Source: Gammaproteobacteria bacterium (GTDB lineage Bacteria; Pseudomonadota; Gammaproteobacteria; Steroidobacterales; Steroidobacteraceae). Taken from it: 47,422 bases of DNA. Position numbers and translations under genes: made by a program. The stretch lies in the NCBI GenBank assembly GCA_025358295.1, contig JANYJY010000007.1, positions 1 through 47,422 of the forward strand. The letters are read 5' to 3'. This document shows, piece by piece, positions 31,934-39,923 of this stretch; positions within the stretch are counted from its first letter, which is position 1, and each line of letters begins with the position of its first letter. The notes under the pieces are model-generated. The model had not been told where the DNA came from. It saw nothing but the letters and a program-made list of their open reading frames with translations, and ran no database searches.

Positions 31934-34702
31934 ATGACCGCGCGCAAACTTATTTTGGTCGACGGCTCAGGCTATCTATACCGTGCCTTTCACGCTCTGC
32001 CGCCACTGACCAATTCCAAGGGCGAGCCCACCGGCGCCGTATTGGGCGTGCTCAACATGCTCAACAAGATGGTCAAGGAGGAGGCGCCCGATCGCATCGC
32101 GGTGGTGTTCGATGCTCCCGGCCGCACCTTCCGCGATGACTTGTTCGAGCAATACAAGGCGCATCGGCCGTCCATGCCCGATGATCTGCGCTCGCAGGTG
32201 CAACCGCTATACGACACAGTCGCCGCCATGGGACTGCCGCTGCTGCGCGTATCCGGAGTCGAGGCCGACGATGTAATCGGCACCCTGGCGAAGCAAGGCG
32301 CGGCTTGCGGCTACGAGGTATTGATCTCGACCGGCGACAAGGACATGGCGCAGCTGGTAGGCCCGCAAATCGGCCTCATCAATACCATGAGCAACAGCCG
32401 CCTCGATCGCGCCGGCGTGAAAGCGAAGTTCGACGTGTATCCAGAACAGATCGTCGACTACCTCGCGTTGGTCGGCGACAGCTCGGACAACATTCCCGGC
32501 GTCAGCGGCGTGGGCCCGAAGACCGCGGCCAAATGGCTCAATCAATATCAAAGTCTGGACGAGCTGATCGCACATGCTGCCGAGATCAGCGGCAAGGTGG
32601 GCGAGAATTTACGCAAGGAACTCGACATACTCGAGCTGTCGCGCAAGCTCGCCACCATCGACACCACTCTCACCTTGGATGTCACGGCTGATGGGCTGGC
32701 TGTCGGCATACCCGATGTGTCACGGCTGCGCGAGCTGTACTCGCGGCTGGAATTGCGCGCCCTGCTCAAGTCCTTGGGTTCTGACACGGAACCGGCCACT
32801 GCCCACGTCTCCGCCACCGATGTAACGGGCACCGCGGCCGATGCAAAGGGCAGCGCGGCCGATGTACCCGGCGCTGCGCATATTCCGGCCGGCGAACGCC
32901 GCTATCATAAAATCCTGTCGCAGAGCGACCTCGACGAGTGGCTGGCGAAACTCGCCGTAGCCCCGCTCATTTCATTCGATACCGAAACCGACAGCCTCGA
33001 CTACATGCAGGCCCGCGTCGTCGGCCTGTCATTCGCGGTTGAACCCGGGGAGGCGGCCTACGTGCCGCTCGGCCATGATTATGCAGGCGCGCCGGAGCAA
33101 CTCAATCGGGACAAAGTGCTGGCGGCCTTCAAGCCGCTGCTCGAGGACCCGACCCGGCCCAAGCTGGGACATCACCTGAAGTACGACGCGCATATCCTCG
33201 CGAATTACGGCATCGCACTCAACGGACAGCGGTTTGATTCCATGCTCGAATCTTATGTACTCAACAGCGTCGCCACACGCCACGACATGGACTCGACCGC
33301 AGAGAAATATCTCGGGATCAAGACCATTCATTTCGAGGATGTTGCGGGCAAGGGCGCCAAGCAAATCACGTTCAATCAAGTGGACGTGGACCGGGCGGCG
33401 GAATACTCCGCCGAGGATGCGGACGTGACTCTGCGGTTGCATCATGCGCTCTGGCCGCAAATCGAGGCAGTGCCTGCATTGCAGGCGGTTTACGAGACCA
33501 TCGAGCAGCCACTGGTGCCGGTCTTGTTTCGCATGGAACGCACCGGCGTGCTGGTCGATCGCGAGTTGCTCAGGACGCAGAGTTCGGAACTGGCGGCGCG
33601 AATGCTGGATCTGCAGACGCAGGCGCATACCGAAGCCGGCGGCCCATTCAACGTGGACTCGCCCAAACAATTGCAGGAAATTTTGTTCGGCAAGCTGGGC
33701 ATTCCGGTGATGCGCAAGACGCCCACGGGCCAGCCCTCGACGGCGGAAGATGTGCTCGAGGAGCTTGCTGCAAACTATCCCCTGCCGAAATTGATCTTGG
33801 AATATCGCGGCGTGGCCAAGCTAAAATCGACCTATACGGACAAGCTGCCCGAACAAATCGATCAGGCGACGGGACGTATTCATACCTCCTACCACCAGGC
33901 GGTTGCCGCCACCGGCCGGCTGTCTTCGACGGATCCGAACTTGCAGAACATTCCGATCCGCACCCAGGAGGGACGCCGGATACGGCAGGCCTTCATTGCG
34001 CCGCCCGGCCACTCTTTGGTCGCCGCCGATTATTCCCAAATCGAATTGCGCATCATGGCGCACCTGTCCGGCGATGCGAGTTTGTTGCAGGCCTTTGCCG
34101 AAGATCGCGATGTTCATCAGGCGACTGCCGCGGAAGTGTTCGGCACACCCTTGGAGTCGGTGACGGCCGACCAAAGGCGCTCCGCGAAAGCCATCAATTT
34201 CGGTCTGATGTATGGGATGTCGGCCTTCGGTCTTGCGCGCCAGTTGGGAATCAGCCGTACCGATGCCCAGAAATACATGGACCTCTACTTCGAGCGCTAT
34301 CCCGGCGTGAAGCGCTACATGGAAGCGACCCGCCAGCAGGCGCGGGAAGCAGGCTTCGTGGAAACGGTATTCGGGCGACGGCTGTATCTACCTGAGATTC
34401 AGTCGCGCAATCAGGCGCTGCGCCAGTATGCCGAACGCAGCGCCATTAACGCCCCCATGCAGGGAACCGCCGCCGACATCATCAAGCGCGCCATGATCGA
34501 GGTGGACGGCTGGCTGCAGAAGTCCGGGGTGCCTGCCCGACTCATCATGCAGGTGCACGATGAATTGGTCCTCGAAGTGGCGGACGAGGCCGTCGAGGCC
34601 ATGGTGGGTCAATTGCGCGCCTACATGACTCGGGCCGCCAACCTGGCCGTGCCGCTCAAAGTCGATGTAGGGATCGGAAGCAACTGGGACGAGGCCCACT
34701 AA
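31934..34702 (+). CDS. polA: DNA polymerase I
   Basis: A 922-residue repair and Okazaki-fragment polymerase with all three domains. The 5'-3' exonuclease occupies about residues 1-290 (LILVDGSGYLYRAFHALPPL, LPLLRVSGVEADDVIGTLA, YLALVGDSSDNIPGVSGVGP). A linker near 295-325 is a low-complexity AAD/TGTAADAKGSAAD repeat. The 3'-5' proofreading domain is intact (LISFDTETDSLD, DAHILANYG, EYSAEDADVTLR). The polymerase domain has TGRLSSTDPNLQNIPIR, LVAADYSQIELRIMAHLSGD, RRSAKAINFGLMYGMSAFGL and LIMQVHDELVLEV. It follows lptM and is followed by the predicted sRNA locus and the engB gene on the opposite strand. Confidence 0.97.
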   Translation: MTARKLILVDGSGYLYRAFHALPPLTNSKGEPTGAVLGVLNMLNKMVKEEAPDRIAVVFDAPGRTFRDDLFEQYKAHRPSMPDDLRSQVQPLYDTVAAMGLPLLRVSGVEADDVIGTLAKQGAACGYEVLISTGDKDMAQLVGPQIGLINTMSNSRLDRAGVKAKFDVYPEQIVDYLALVGDSSDNIPGVSGVGPKTAAKWLNQYQSLDELIAHAAEISGKVGENLRKELDILELSRKLATIDTTLTLDVTADGLAVGIPDVSRLRELYSRLELRALLKSLGSDTEPATAHVSATDVTGTAADAKGSAADVPGAAHIPAGERRYHKILSQSDLDEWLAKLAVAPLISFDTETDSLDYMQARVVGLSFAVEPGEAAYVPLGHDYAGAPEQLNRDKVLAAFKPLLEDPTRPKLGHHLKYDAHILANYGIALNGQRFDSMLESYVLNSVATRHDMDSTAEKYLGIKTIHFEDVAGKGAKQITFNQVDVDRAAEYSAEDADVTLRLHHALWPQIEAVPALQAVYETIEQPLVPVLFRMERTGVLVDRELLRTQSSELAARMLDLQTQAHTEAGGPFNVDSPKQLQEILFGKLGIPVMRKTPTGQPSTAEDVLEELAANYPLPKLILEYRGVAKLKSTYTDKLPEQIDQATGRIHTSYHQAVAATGRLSSTDPNLQNIPIRTQEGRRIRQAFIAPPGHSLVAADYSQIELRIMAHLSGDASLLQAFAEDRDVHQATAAEVFGTPLESVTADQRRSAKAINFGLMYGMSAFGLARQLGISRTDAQKYMDLYFERYPGVKRYMEATRQQAREAGFVETVFGRRLYLPEIQSRNQALRQYAERSAINAPMQGTAADIIKRAMIEVDGWLQKSGVPARLIMQVHDELVLEVADEAVEAMVGQLRAYMTRAANLAVPLKVDVGIGSNWDEAH

Positions 34703-34898
34703 CCCGGGTTTCGTGCCGGCGGAGCGCCGCAGCAAAGCCCCCTTTAGCGTGGATTTTGCCCGGCAGGGACGGCGGCCCCGTTGCAACGATGAAAACATGC
34801 ACAGCAACGTATTTTGGCGCAAAATCTCTCTATTCAGTTGGGTATTGCTCCCGGTCGGCGCTCTGAGGATTGCAGAAAAATTGCCGTCAAAAGGGCTG

Positions 34899-34925
34899 GA
34901 ACTTTCAGGAGGAGTCCCCATCTAA
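34899..34925 (+). promoter_or_regulatory. Sigma-E/AlgU-type promoter of the polA-engB sRNA
   Basis: GAACTT (34899-34904), 16 bases, TCTAA (34921-34925) is a full match to the extracytoplasmic sigma factor RpoE/AlgU consensus as I know it (GAACTT, 16-17 bases, TCTGA/TCTAA). The start of transcription would lie near 34931-34933. The match is unusually exact for unselected sequence and sits directly before a structured, terminated segment. Confidence 0.7.
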
Positions 34926-34930
34926 CCAAA

Positions 34931-35048
34931 TGAGCGTGTAAGACGCTCCCCGCTCTTCTCCCTGAGCGGGAATGACCCGGTTTGTCATCCCCATGCCGGG
35001 TTGGTCTGCCTCGGTGGCTACTCTAAGTAACCACCGGGGCCTTTTTTT
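34931..35048 (+). ncRNA. Predicted trans-acting sRNA in the Spot 42/ErsA position
   Basis: Between polA and engB, where E. coli carries Spot 42 and Pseudomonas carries ErsA, lies a candidate RNA of about 118 nt. It begins after the sigma-E-type promoter, forms a hairpin CCCGCTC (34949-34955) / GAGCGGG (34964-34970) with a pyrimidine-rich loop TTCTCCCT, a second possible pairing ACCCGG/CCGGGT (34975-34980 with 34996-35001), and ends in a strong intrinsic terminator. ErsA is reported to depend on the AlgU sigma factor, so both position and promoter type agree with an ErsA-like RNA. The unpaired UCUCCCU is a plausible seed. No similarity search was done. Confidence 0.65.
35009..35048 (+). terminator. 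Intrinsic terminator overlapping the engB 3' end
   Basis: The stem CCTCGGTGGCTACT pairs with AGTAACCACCGGGG (two non-Watson-Crick positions) around a CTA loop, followed by seven T (35042-35048). On the plus strand it would end the sRNA and any polA read-through. The minus-strand engB stop codon (TAG, plus 35023-35025) lies in the loop, so the last codons of engB double as terminator stem. Confidence 0.8.
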
Positions 35049-35637
35049 GTGTGTCGTTCAGCCAGCCGTCCATGACCCGGCGGGCCTCTTCAAACCCTTG
35101 TTTTGCAAGCGCTGAAAACAATTGCACCGTCACCGACGTGTCAGCGCAGGCGGCCTTGGTCTCGCGCAACACTCGTTGCGCATCGCGTTGATTCAGCTTG
35201 TCCGACTTGGTGAGTAAGACATGGGCTAAACGATCCCTGGCCAACACCCATTCCAACATTCCTGCATCCTGCGCGCCCAAGCCCCGCCGGCTATCGACGA
35301 TCAGAACCAGCCCGACAAGCGACTCCCGCACATTGAAATAATGTTCCATCAATTGCAGCCAGTGAAGCCGCACCCTCTCGGGCACCTTGGCGAAGCCGTA
35401 CCCGGGCAGATCCACCAAGCGGCGCTCGGGCACCAACTCGAAGAAATTGATCAGCTGCGTACGCCCGGGTGTGCGGCTCACCCGGGCCAAGCCTGATCGT
35501 TGAGTGATGGCATTGATGGCCGTCGATTTGCCGGAATTCGAGCGTCCCGCAAAGGCAATCTCACGTCCCACGTCCGGCGCGAGTTGGTGCGCTTCGGCCG
35601 CACTGGTCAGAAATTTTACATTGGGATAGGTCGACAT
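35023..35637 (-). CDS. engB: Ribosome biogenesis GTPase YihA/EngB
   Basis: A 204-residue essential GTPase acting in 50S assembly. All G motifs are visible: G1 FAGRSNSGKSTAINA, G2 threonine in RTPGRTQLINFF, G3 VDLPGYGFAKVP, G4 LTKSDKLN, G5 near VQLFSALAKQG. Length is standard. It lies convergent to polA and divergent from cytochrome c4. The ATG at 35637 opens the usual family start with FLTSAAEAHQLAPDVGREIA. Confidence 0.95.
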   Translation of the reverse strand: MSTYPNVKFLTSAAEAHQLAPDVGREIAFAGRSNSGKSTAINAITQRSGLARVSRTPGRTQLINFFELVPERRLVDLPGYGFAKVPERVRLHWLQLMEHYFNVRESLVGLVLIVDSRRGLGAQDAGMLEWVLARDRLAHVLLTKSDKLNQRDAQRVLRETKAACADTSVTVQLFSALAKQGFEEARRVMDGWLNDTQKKAPVVT

Positions 35638-35662
35638 AGACGCCGCTTGGACGCAAATTATT

Positions 35663-35686
35663 GACTCTAGTGTACAATTTAGAGTC
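35663..35686. promoter_or_regulatory. Inverted repeat in the engB/cytochrome c4 divergent region
   Basis: GACTCTA (35663-35669) and TAGAGTC (35680-35686) form a perfect 7-bp inverted repeat around GTGTACAATT, which contains a -10-like TACAAT. It lies in the 86-bp gap between two divergent genes and is a candidate operator for one or both. The bound protein is unknown. Confidence 0.45.
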
Positions 35687-35723
35687 GGCAGCGGTTCACA
35701 TTAGCATGGGGTAACAGGCGATC

Positions 35724-36332
35724 ATGAAGCGGCTTTGGATTCTCGTAGCAACACTTTCGGGCGCGATCGTCAGCAATTCCGCCTTTCCGGCGGGTAGCGT
35801 CGAAAACGGCGCCACCAAGGCCATCGTTTGCCAGGCCTGCCATGGCGCGAACGGCAATAGCGCCAACCCCGAATGGCCGAGTCTTGCGAGCATCGGCGCG
35901 GATTACATTGCTGAGCAATTGACGAACTTCAAGGCAGGCAAACGCAACAATCCGGTGATGATGCCGAATGCCATGTCCTTGAGTGCCGACGATATGGCCG
36001 ATTTGGGCGCCTATTTCGACAGTTTGGTTAATACAGGATTGGAAGCTGACCCGTCTTACTGGCAAGCGGGCCAGAAGTTGTATCGCGGGGGCGATGCGGC
36101 TCGTGGCATACCGGCCTGCATGGCCTGCCATGGCCCGACCGGCCGAGGTAACGAGTCGGCGAAGTTTCCGGCGCTGCGTGGCCAACAATCCGTTTATCTC
36201 ATGAAACAACTGAATGACTACGCATCGGGCGCACGCGCAACCGGTCCCAACGGCATCATGCAGACGATATCCAAGCGCCTCACTCCGGACGATATGCGCA
36301 ATTTGGCCTCATACCTGCAAGGCCTCCGCTGA
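35724..36332 (+). CDS. Cytochrome c4, di-heme
   Basis: A 202-residue periplasmic or membrane-attached di-heme cytochrome that feeds electrons to terminal oxidases. A signal peptide (MKRLWILVATLSGAIVSNSAFPA) precedes two similar cytochrome c domains with heme motifs CQACHG (about residue 37) and CMACHG (about residue 134). Axial methionines are probably in NPVMMPNAM and NGIMQTISKR. The position after engB and before dsbA matches the Pseudomonas gene order, where cc4 and dsbA are also adjacent; DsbA function connects with cytochrome c maturation. Confidence 0.93.
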   Translation: MKRLWILVATLSGAIVSNSAFPAGSVENGATKAIVCQACHGANGNSANPEWPSLASIGADYIAEQLTNFKAGKRNNPVMMPNAMSLSADDMADLGAYFDSLVNTGLEADPSYWQAGQKLYRGGDAARGIPACMACHGPTGRGNESAKFPALRGQQSVYLMKQLNDYASGARATGPNGIMQTISKRLTPDDMRNLASYLQGLR

Positions 36333-36334
36333 TC

Positions 36335-37249
36335 ATGCGCCTGCGACACCTGGCGTTGTGCCTCGCAGTGGCACTCGTGCTTGTCGCATGCGGCAAGCAG
36401 CAGGGTGAGAATTCGTCCAATGCTGCCAACAGGCCGGCGGCCGCGCGCGCCGGGACGTCGCCACACGCCGCGCAGCAAAAGACCGCGGAGCAGGCCTCCG
36501 ACTTGCCGTCGAAGATCACGCGAATGAACGAAGATGGCTCCGAAACCGTCGAGGATGTACCCAGCGACAGCGGCGCCCACAATCCCCTGTTGGCGGCCGT
36601 GGCTTCAACCGTTGCAGCCTCGACCTCCGCGGCATCCGCCGCCACCCTGACGGGTCCCACCCTGTGGCAGGAAGGCGTGAATTACACGCGTCTGGTGCCC
36701 GCTCAGCCCACGGACGTACCTGCCGGGCAGGTCGAAGTGCTGGAGTTCTTTTGGTATGCCTGTCCGCACTGCTATGCCATGGACTCCATGGTCGAGTCCT
36801 GGAAAAAGACCAAGCCGGCGTACATTACATTTAACCGCGTTCCCGTGATGTGGAACGAGGGGCATCGTTCTCTCGCGCGGTTGTTCTACACCGTGCAGAG
36901 CCTGGGGAAGCTGGATCAGCTCCACGGCGAAATATTCAAAGCCATCCACGTCAACGGAAATCCCTTGGTTGCACCCGATCCGGGCAACACGCTGGAAACG
37001 GAGCGGATGCAAACGGCCTTCGCAATAAAATTCGGGATCTCCGAAGCTGACTTCAAGAAGGCCTATCACTCCATGTCCGTGGACATGGCGTTGCAAAAGG
37101 CGGATGAGCTGGTGCAGCGCTATCGCATCGACGCCGTACCCATCTTCATCGTCAACGGCAAGTTCGTCGCGGATGTGCATTCCGCGGATGGCGCAGAGCA
37201 CCTCATATCCCTGGTCACGGATCTCGCAGCGCAAGAGCACAAGCACTAG
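36335..37249 (+). CDS. dsbA: Thiol:disulfide interchange protein DsbA, with lipobox and long linker
   Basis: This 304-residue thioredoxin-fold oxidase introduces disulfides in periplasmic proteins. The active site CPHC lies in VLEFFWYACPHCYAMD, the helical insert includes RVPVMWNEGHRSLARLFYT, and the cis-proline loop is YRIDAVPIFIVNGKFVAD. It is about 90 residues longer than E. coli DsbA: the N-terminus has a lipobox (ALVLVAC, Cys19) and then an Ala/Ser/Gln-rich region to about residue 105 (ASTVAASTSAASAATLTG). It is thus probably membrane-anchored, with the linker letting the domain reach substrates. It starts 2 bases after the cytochrome c4 stop. Confidence 0.92.
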   Translation: MRLRHLALCLAVALVLVACGKQQGENSSNAANRPAAARAGTSPHAAQQKTAEQASDLPSKITRMNEDGSETVEDVPSDSGAHNPLLAAVASTVAASTSAASAATLTGPTLWQEGVNYTRLVPAQPTDVPAGQVEVLEFFWYACPHCYAMDSMVESWKKTKPAYITFNRVPVMWNEGHRSLARLFYTVQSLGKLDQLHGEIFKAIHVNGNPLVAPDPGNTLETERMQTAFAIKFGISEADFKKAYHSMSVDMALQKADELVQRYRIDAVPIFIVNGKFVADVHSADGAEHLISLVTDLAAQEHKH

Positions 37250-37258
37250 CTGCGGCGC

Positions 37259-37645
37259 ATGCTGACACATACCGGCGGCTGTCACTGTGGACGCGTGCGC
37301 TTCGAGGTGATCGCACCGGCCAAGCTTGAAGTGGCCGAATGCAATTGCTCTATCTGCAATAAGAGCGGGTACCTGCATTTGATCGTACCCGCCGCTCGAT
37401 TCCAGCTCATCAGCGGCAGCGAATCGCTCACGACGTATTCGTTTAACACTCATATTGCCAAGCATTTTTTCTGTTCCACCTGCGGCGTGAAGTCGTTTTA
37501 TATTCCTCGCTCGCATCCCGACGGCGTCAGCGTCAATGCTCGATGCATCGACAGCGACACCATCGAATCGATGACAGTCACGCCGTTCAACGGCCAGGAA
37601 TGGGAAAAAGGCCGGGCTGAATATCTCGCCGCACGCGAGGTTTGA
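37259..37645 (+). CDS. GFA family (DUF636) zinc protein, copy 1
   Basis: A 128-residue protein of the family once called glutathione-dependent formaldehyde-activating enzymes. Cysteine pattern: GGCHCGRVRFEV, ECNCSICNKSG and FFCSTCGVKSFY, giving the two zinc sites of the beta-tent fold. The activity is unproven for most members; thiol-adduct chemistry is the usual proposal. It starts 9 bases after the dsbA stop, so it may belong to that operon. Three more family members lie within the next 8 kb on the other strand; this one has no LysE gene beside it. Confidence 0.85.
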   Translation: MLTHTGGCHCGRVRFEVIAPAKLEVAECNCSICNKSGYLHLIVPAARFQLISGSESLTTYSFNTHIAKHFFCSTCGVKSFYIPRSHPDGVSVNARCIDSDTIESMTVTPFNGQEWEKGRAEYLAAREV

Positions 37646-37804
37646 ATGCGGCGCACGATAAGCATAATGAATAGCACTTGCGAAATTATGTGCTCACCCT
37701 GTGGGTGACGCGCGGCCCGCTGGACCGCTGGTTCTCGGTGTCCCTGGCCACCGGCGGCACCCGCGCAAATCGGCGGACCGGCGGTTGTATCGCTGAATGT
37801 GAAT

Positions 37805-37881
37805 TGGTGCGCCCGACTGGATTCGAACCAGTGACCTTCGGCTTCGGAGGCCGACACTCTATCCAGCTGAGCTACGGGCGC
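37805..37881 (-). tRNA. tRNA-Arg (anticodon CCG)
   Basis: Read on the minus strand, the acceptor GCGCCCG pairs with CGGGCGC, followed by A and an encoded CCA. The D arm starts GCTCAGCTGGATAGAG, the anticodon stem TCGGC/GCCGA encloses the loop CTCCGAA with anticodon CCG, and the T arm has GGTTCGAATCC. The gene is 77 nt and closely resembles E. coli tRNA-Arg(CCG). It decodes CGG. No integrase or attachment-site duplicate was noticed beside it. Confidence 0.96.
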
Positions 37882-38060
37882 AGGGACGGGGTGGCGATAC
37901 TACCCGCCGACGGCAAGCCCCGTCCAGTTTCCCGCATGCCTGGCGTGCAAATGCCTGCGAAAGCCCGCTAGCGAGCACGCCGGCAATACGCTTGGCCCGA
38001 CCGACGTCGATGCCACGGCGCGGCGCGATGCACTCGGCCATAGGTAGATTCGGGGTCGAG

Positions 38061-38471
38061 CTACTTGGCGTAGAGAATCAGTTGCGTGCAACGAAACAAT
38101 GCCAGGGTCTTGCCGGTTTCCTTGTGCGTAACCACCGAGTCCCAAACTTGAGTTGTCCTGCCGAGATGCACGGGTTTGGCGCTGGCGAGAAGGGTGCCGT
38201 CCCGGGTGGTGCCCAGGTGATTTGACTTGAGCTCAATGGTGGTAAAGCCGACTGCGCCTTGCGGAAGATTGGCCACGCATCCATAACCAGCGCAGGTGTC
38301 TGCGAGGGTCACGATCGTGCCCGCATGCAGAAAGCCATTCGGCGCCATGTGCGTGTCGTTGACCGTGAGTTCGCCTCTCAACTCGGAGCGATTCGCCCGG
38401 GTGATGACAATGCCGAGATGGCCCGGCAACTTTCCAATGCCGATTTTATTGAAGTCATCGAGCGTGACCAT
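38061..38471 (-). CDS. Hotdog-fold thioesterase, PaaI/YbdB-like
   Basis: A 136-residue acyl-CoA thioesterase. The active-site helix region is NGFLHAGTIVTLADTCAGYG, in which the glycine before the acid is typical but the usual glutamate position is occupied by Asp (LADT), as in the PaaI branch. Other family strands are GFTTIELKSNHLG and AKPVHLGRTTQVWDSVV. It shares strand with the carbonic anhydrase gene upstream (17 bases apart). Unlike the copy at the end of the arginine operon, it has no obvious pathway neighbour. Confidence 0.82.
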   Translation of the reverse strand: MVTLDDFNKIGIGKLPGHLGIVITRANRSELRGELTVNDTHMAPNGFLHAGTIVTLADTCAGYGCVANLPQGAVGFTTIELKSNHLGTTRDGTLLASAKPVHLGRTTQVWDSVVTHKETGKTLALFRCTQLILYAK

Positions 38472-38488
38472 CTCGTGCCTCCGGTGAA

Positions 38489-39121
38489 TTAAGGATCGGT
38501 CTCGGTCAGCCCATCAAAGAAATCCACCACACCGGTCTCCAGGGAGTACTCGGCGCCCACGACCATCAGACCGGCTTTCTGTATCAAATGTTCGATGATG
38601 TCGGATCCATGCCGCAGCTGCCTCACGGACGCCCGAATATTGGCGCGCACGGCGGCGTGAACCAGGGCACGGTGATCGTGCTTCAGATCCGTTGCCAACA
38701 GGCCCTCAATGGAAGGTCGAATCAAGTCCACGATGGAATGTAGATTGCGCGACTGATTCTCGACCGGCCGCCGCAGTTGTTGCAGGGTGGCCTCGATGGC
38801 ACCGCATTGCGTGTGGCCCAGCACCACGACCAAGCGTGTACCGAACTGCTCAGCGGCGAATTCGACGCTGCCGATGAGGGATGGCGCAACGATGTTTCCG
38901 GCAACGCGGATGACAAACAGATCTCCGAGACCTTGATCGAAAACGATTTCTACCGGCACTCGAGAGTCGGAGCACCCCAGGATGGCAGCGAAAGGTTCCT
39001 GGCTTTTGGCCAGTTCAAGGCGCCGTGCCCGTCCCGTAATGGCATCGCGATTGCTGACGTCGGAGACGAAGCGTTGGTTTCCCTCTTGCAACAGCGCAAG
39101 CGCTTCTCGAGCCGGGATCAT
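38489..39121 (-). CDS. Beta-class carbonic anhydrase
   Basis: A 210-residue zinc enzyme interconverting CO2 and bicarbonate. Zinc ligands and the catalytic dyad are in AILGCSDSRVPVEIVFDQG (Cys, Asp-Arg) and VVVLGHTQCGAIEA (His, Cys). DLFVIRVAGNIVAPSLIGSVEFAAEQ is the standard intervening segment. No signal peptide is visible, so it is cytoplasmic, supplying bicarbonate for, among others, carbamoyl-phosphate synthesis. The ATG at 39121 lies 3 bases beyond the stop of the small membrane protein upstream, so these two are cotranscribed. Confidence 0.92.
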   Translation of the reverse strand: MIPAREALALLQEGNQRFVSDVSNRDAITGRARRLELAKSQEPFAAILGCSDSRVPVEIVFDQGLGDLFVIRVAGNIVAPSLIGSVEFAAEQFGTRLVVVLGHTQCGAIEATLQQLRRPVENQSRNLHSIVDLIRPSIEGLLATDLKHDHRALVHAAVRANIRASVRQLRHGSDIIEHLIQKAGLMVVGAEYSLETGVVDFFDGLTETDP

Positions 39122-39124
39122 CGG

Positions 39125-39349
39125 TTAGGACAAACGGCCCGGGGAAGCACCGCGGTAGCCGAGTAATCGTGCGGGGAGAAACAAGACAGCCCGCAGCAAG
39201 GCGAACAAGGCGTCGCAGGTTATACCGATGATGCGAAACGGCAGCGACAAAAGCCATAATAGCGGCCACAGCACGATGGCCAGTATGGCCAACGGCCAGC
39301 ACAGCACCAGCAATAGGCACCAACCGACAATCACCAGCAGGGCTTTCAC
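39125..39349 (-). CDS. Small hydrophobic membrane protein
   Basis: A 74-residue protein with two close hydrophobic segments (LLVIVGWCLLLVLCWPLAIL, VLWPLLWLLSLPF) and a third amphipathic one (LFALLRAVLFLPARLL). No family was recognised. The start ATG and length are supported by tight linkage to the carbonic anhydrase gene (3 bases). A membrane adaptor or CO2/bicarbonate-related role is possible but unsupported. Confidence 0.6.
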   Translation of the reverse strand: MKALLVIVGWCLLLVLCWPLAILAIVLWPLLWLLSLPFRIIGITCDALFALLRAVLFLPARLLGYRGASPGRLS

Positions 39350-39447
39350 AGGGGTCTCTCCACGTTTCCTGGGCGCAACATTAACATACCCGTGGACAAG
39401 CTAGGTCGGCGACCGGCCAGGAGCGCCACCGGTGAGTGCCGGCTCCC

Positions 39448-39876
39448 TTAACTTTCCAGGGATGCTTGGCGCCCCGTGGAAACCTTGACGTATTCCAACC
39501 GCCTGAAGCGTAGCGCCGACCAATCTTCGTCTATCGCCACCTGACGTACGGAATCGAAACCCGCTCTACGAATGACTTGCCAGCCGGTATCGCGGTTGAA
39601 CTCGCAGCAGTAGCGCTTCGAGGTTCCTTTTGGGTAGGCGAACCAGAGCATCACGTCACCCTCTGAAGCAGCCGCAAGGAGCGCCGTCAGACGGTCCAGT
39701 TCAGCCTGCTGCGTTGCGAAAGCCAGCGCAAATTGAACTCCGGTGGGTTTGGTTGGGTTTCGCGATATTTTCACATTCTTGAGCCGCGCCAATTCCGGCT
39801 CGAAGGAGGCCGGCGCGTTGAACACGACAATCTCGCGCTGCGCCTTCAAATTGAGCTTCTCAAATACCGATGACAT
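39448..39876 (-). CDS. Conserved hypothetical protein, possibly DUF3052-like
   Basis: A 142-residue cytoplasmic protein. It opens MSSVFEKLNLKAQREIVVFN, and the central DVMLWFAYPKGTSKRY followed by NRDTGWQVIRRAGFD is a pattern I associate with a family of short proteins of unknown function (DUF3052-like), but the assignment is tentative. No catalytic or metal-binding residues stand out. It lies alone between the small membrane protein and the first LysE gene. Confidence 0.6.
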   Translation of the reverse strand: MSSVFEKLNLKAQREIVVFNAPASFEPELARLKNVKISRNPTKPTGVQFALAFATQQAELDRLTALLAAASEGDVMLWFAYPKGTSKRYCCEFNRDTGWQVIRRAGFDSVRQVAIDEDWSALRFRRLEYVKVSTGRQASLES

Positions 39877-39923
39877 TTGCTCTCTCCCCGACTGTCAACG
39901 ACCCATGGACTGCGGGGATTTCT

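Noticed and set aside
34713-34925. Open frame of 70 codons between polA and the sRNA
   Set aside because: It overlaps the sigma-E-type promoter, has no homology I recognise and no good ribosome binding site.
37805-38060. Genomic-island boundary at tRNA-Arg
   Set aside because: A tRNA next to accessory genes is suggestive, but no integrase and no duplicate of the tRNA 3' end were seen.
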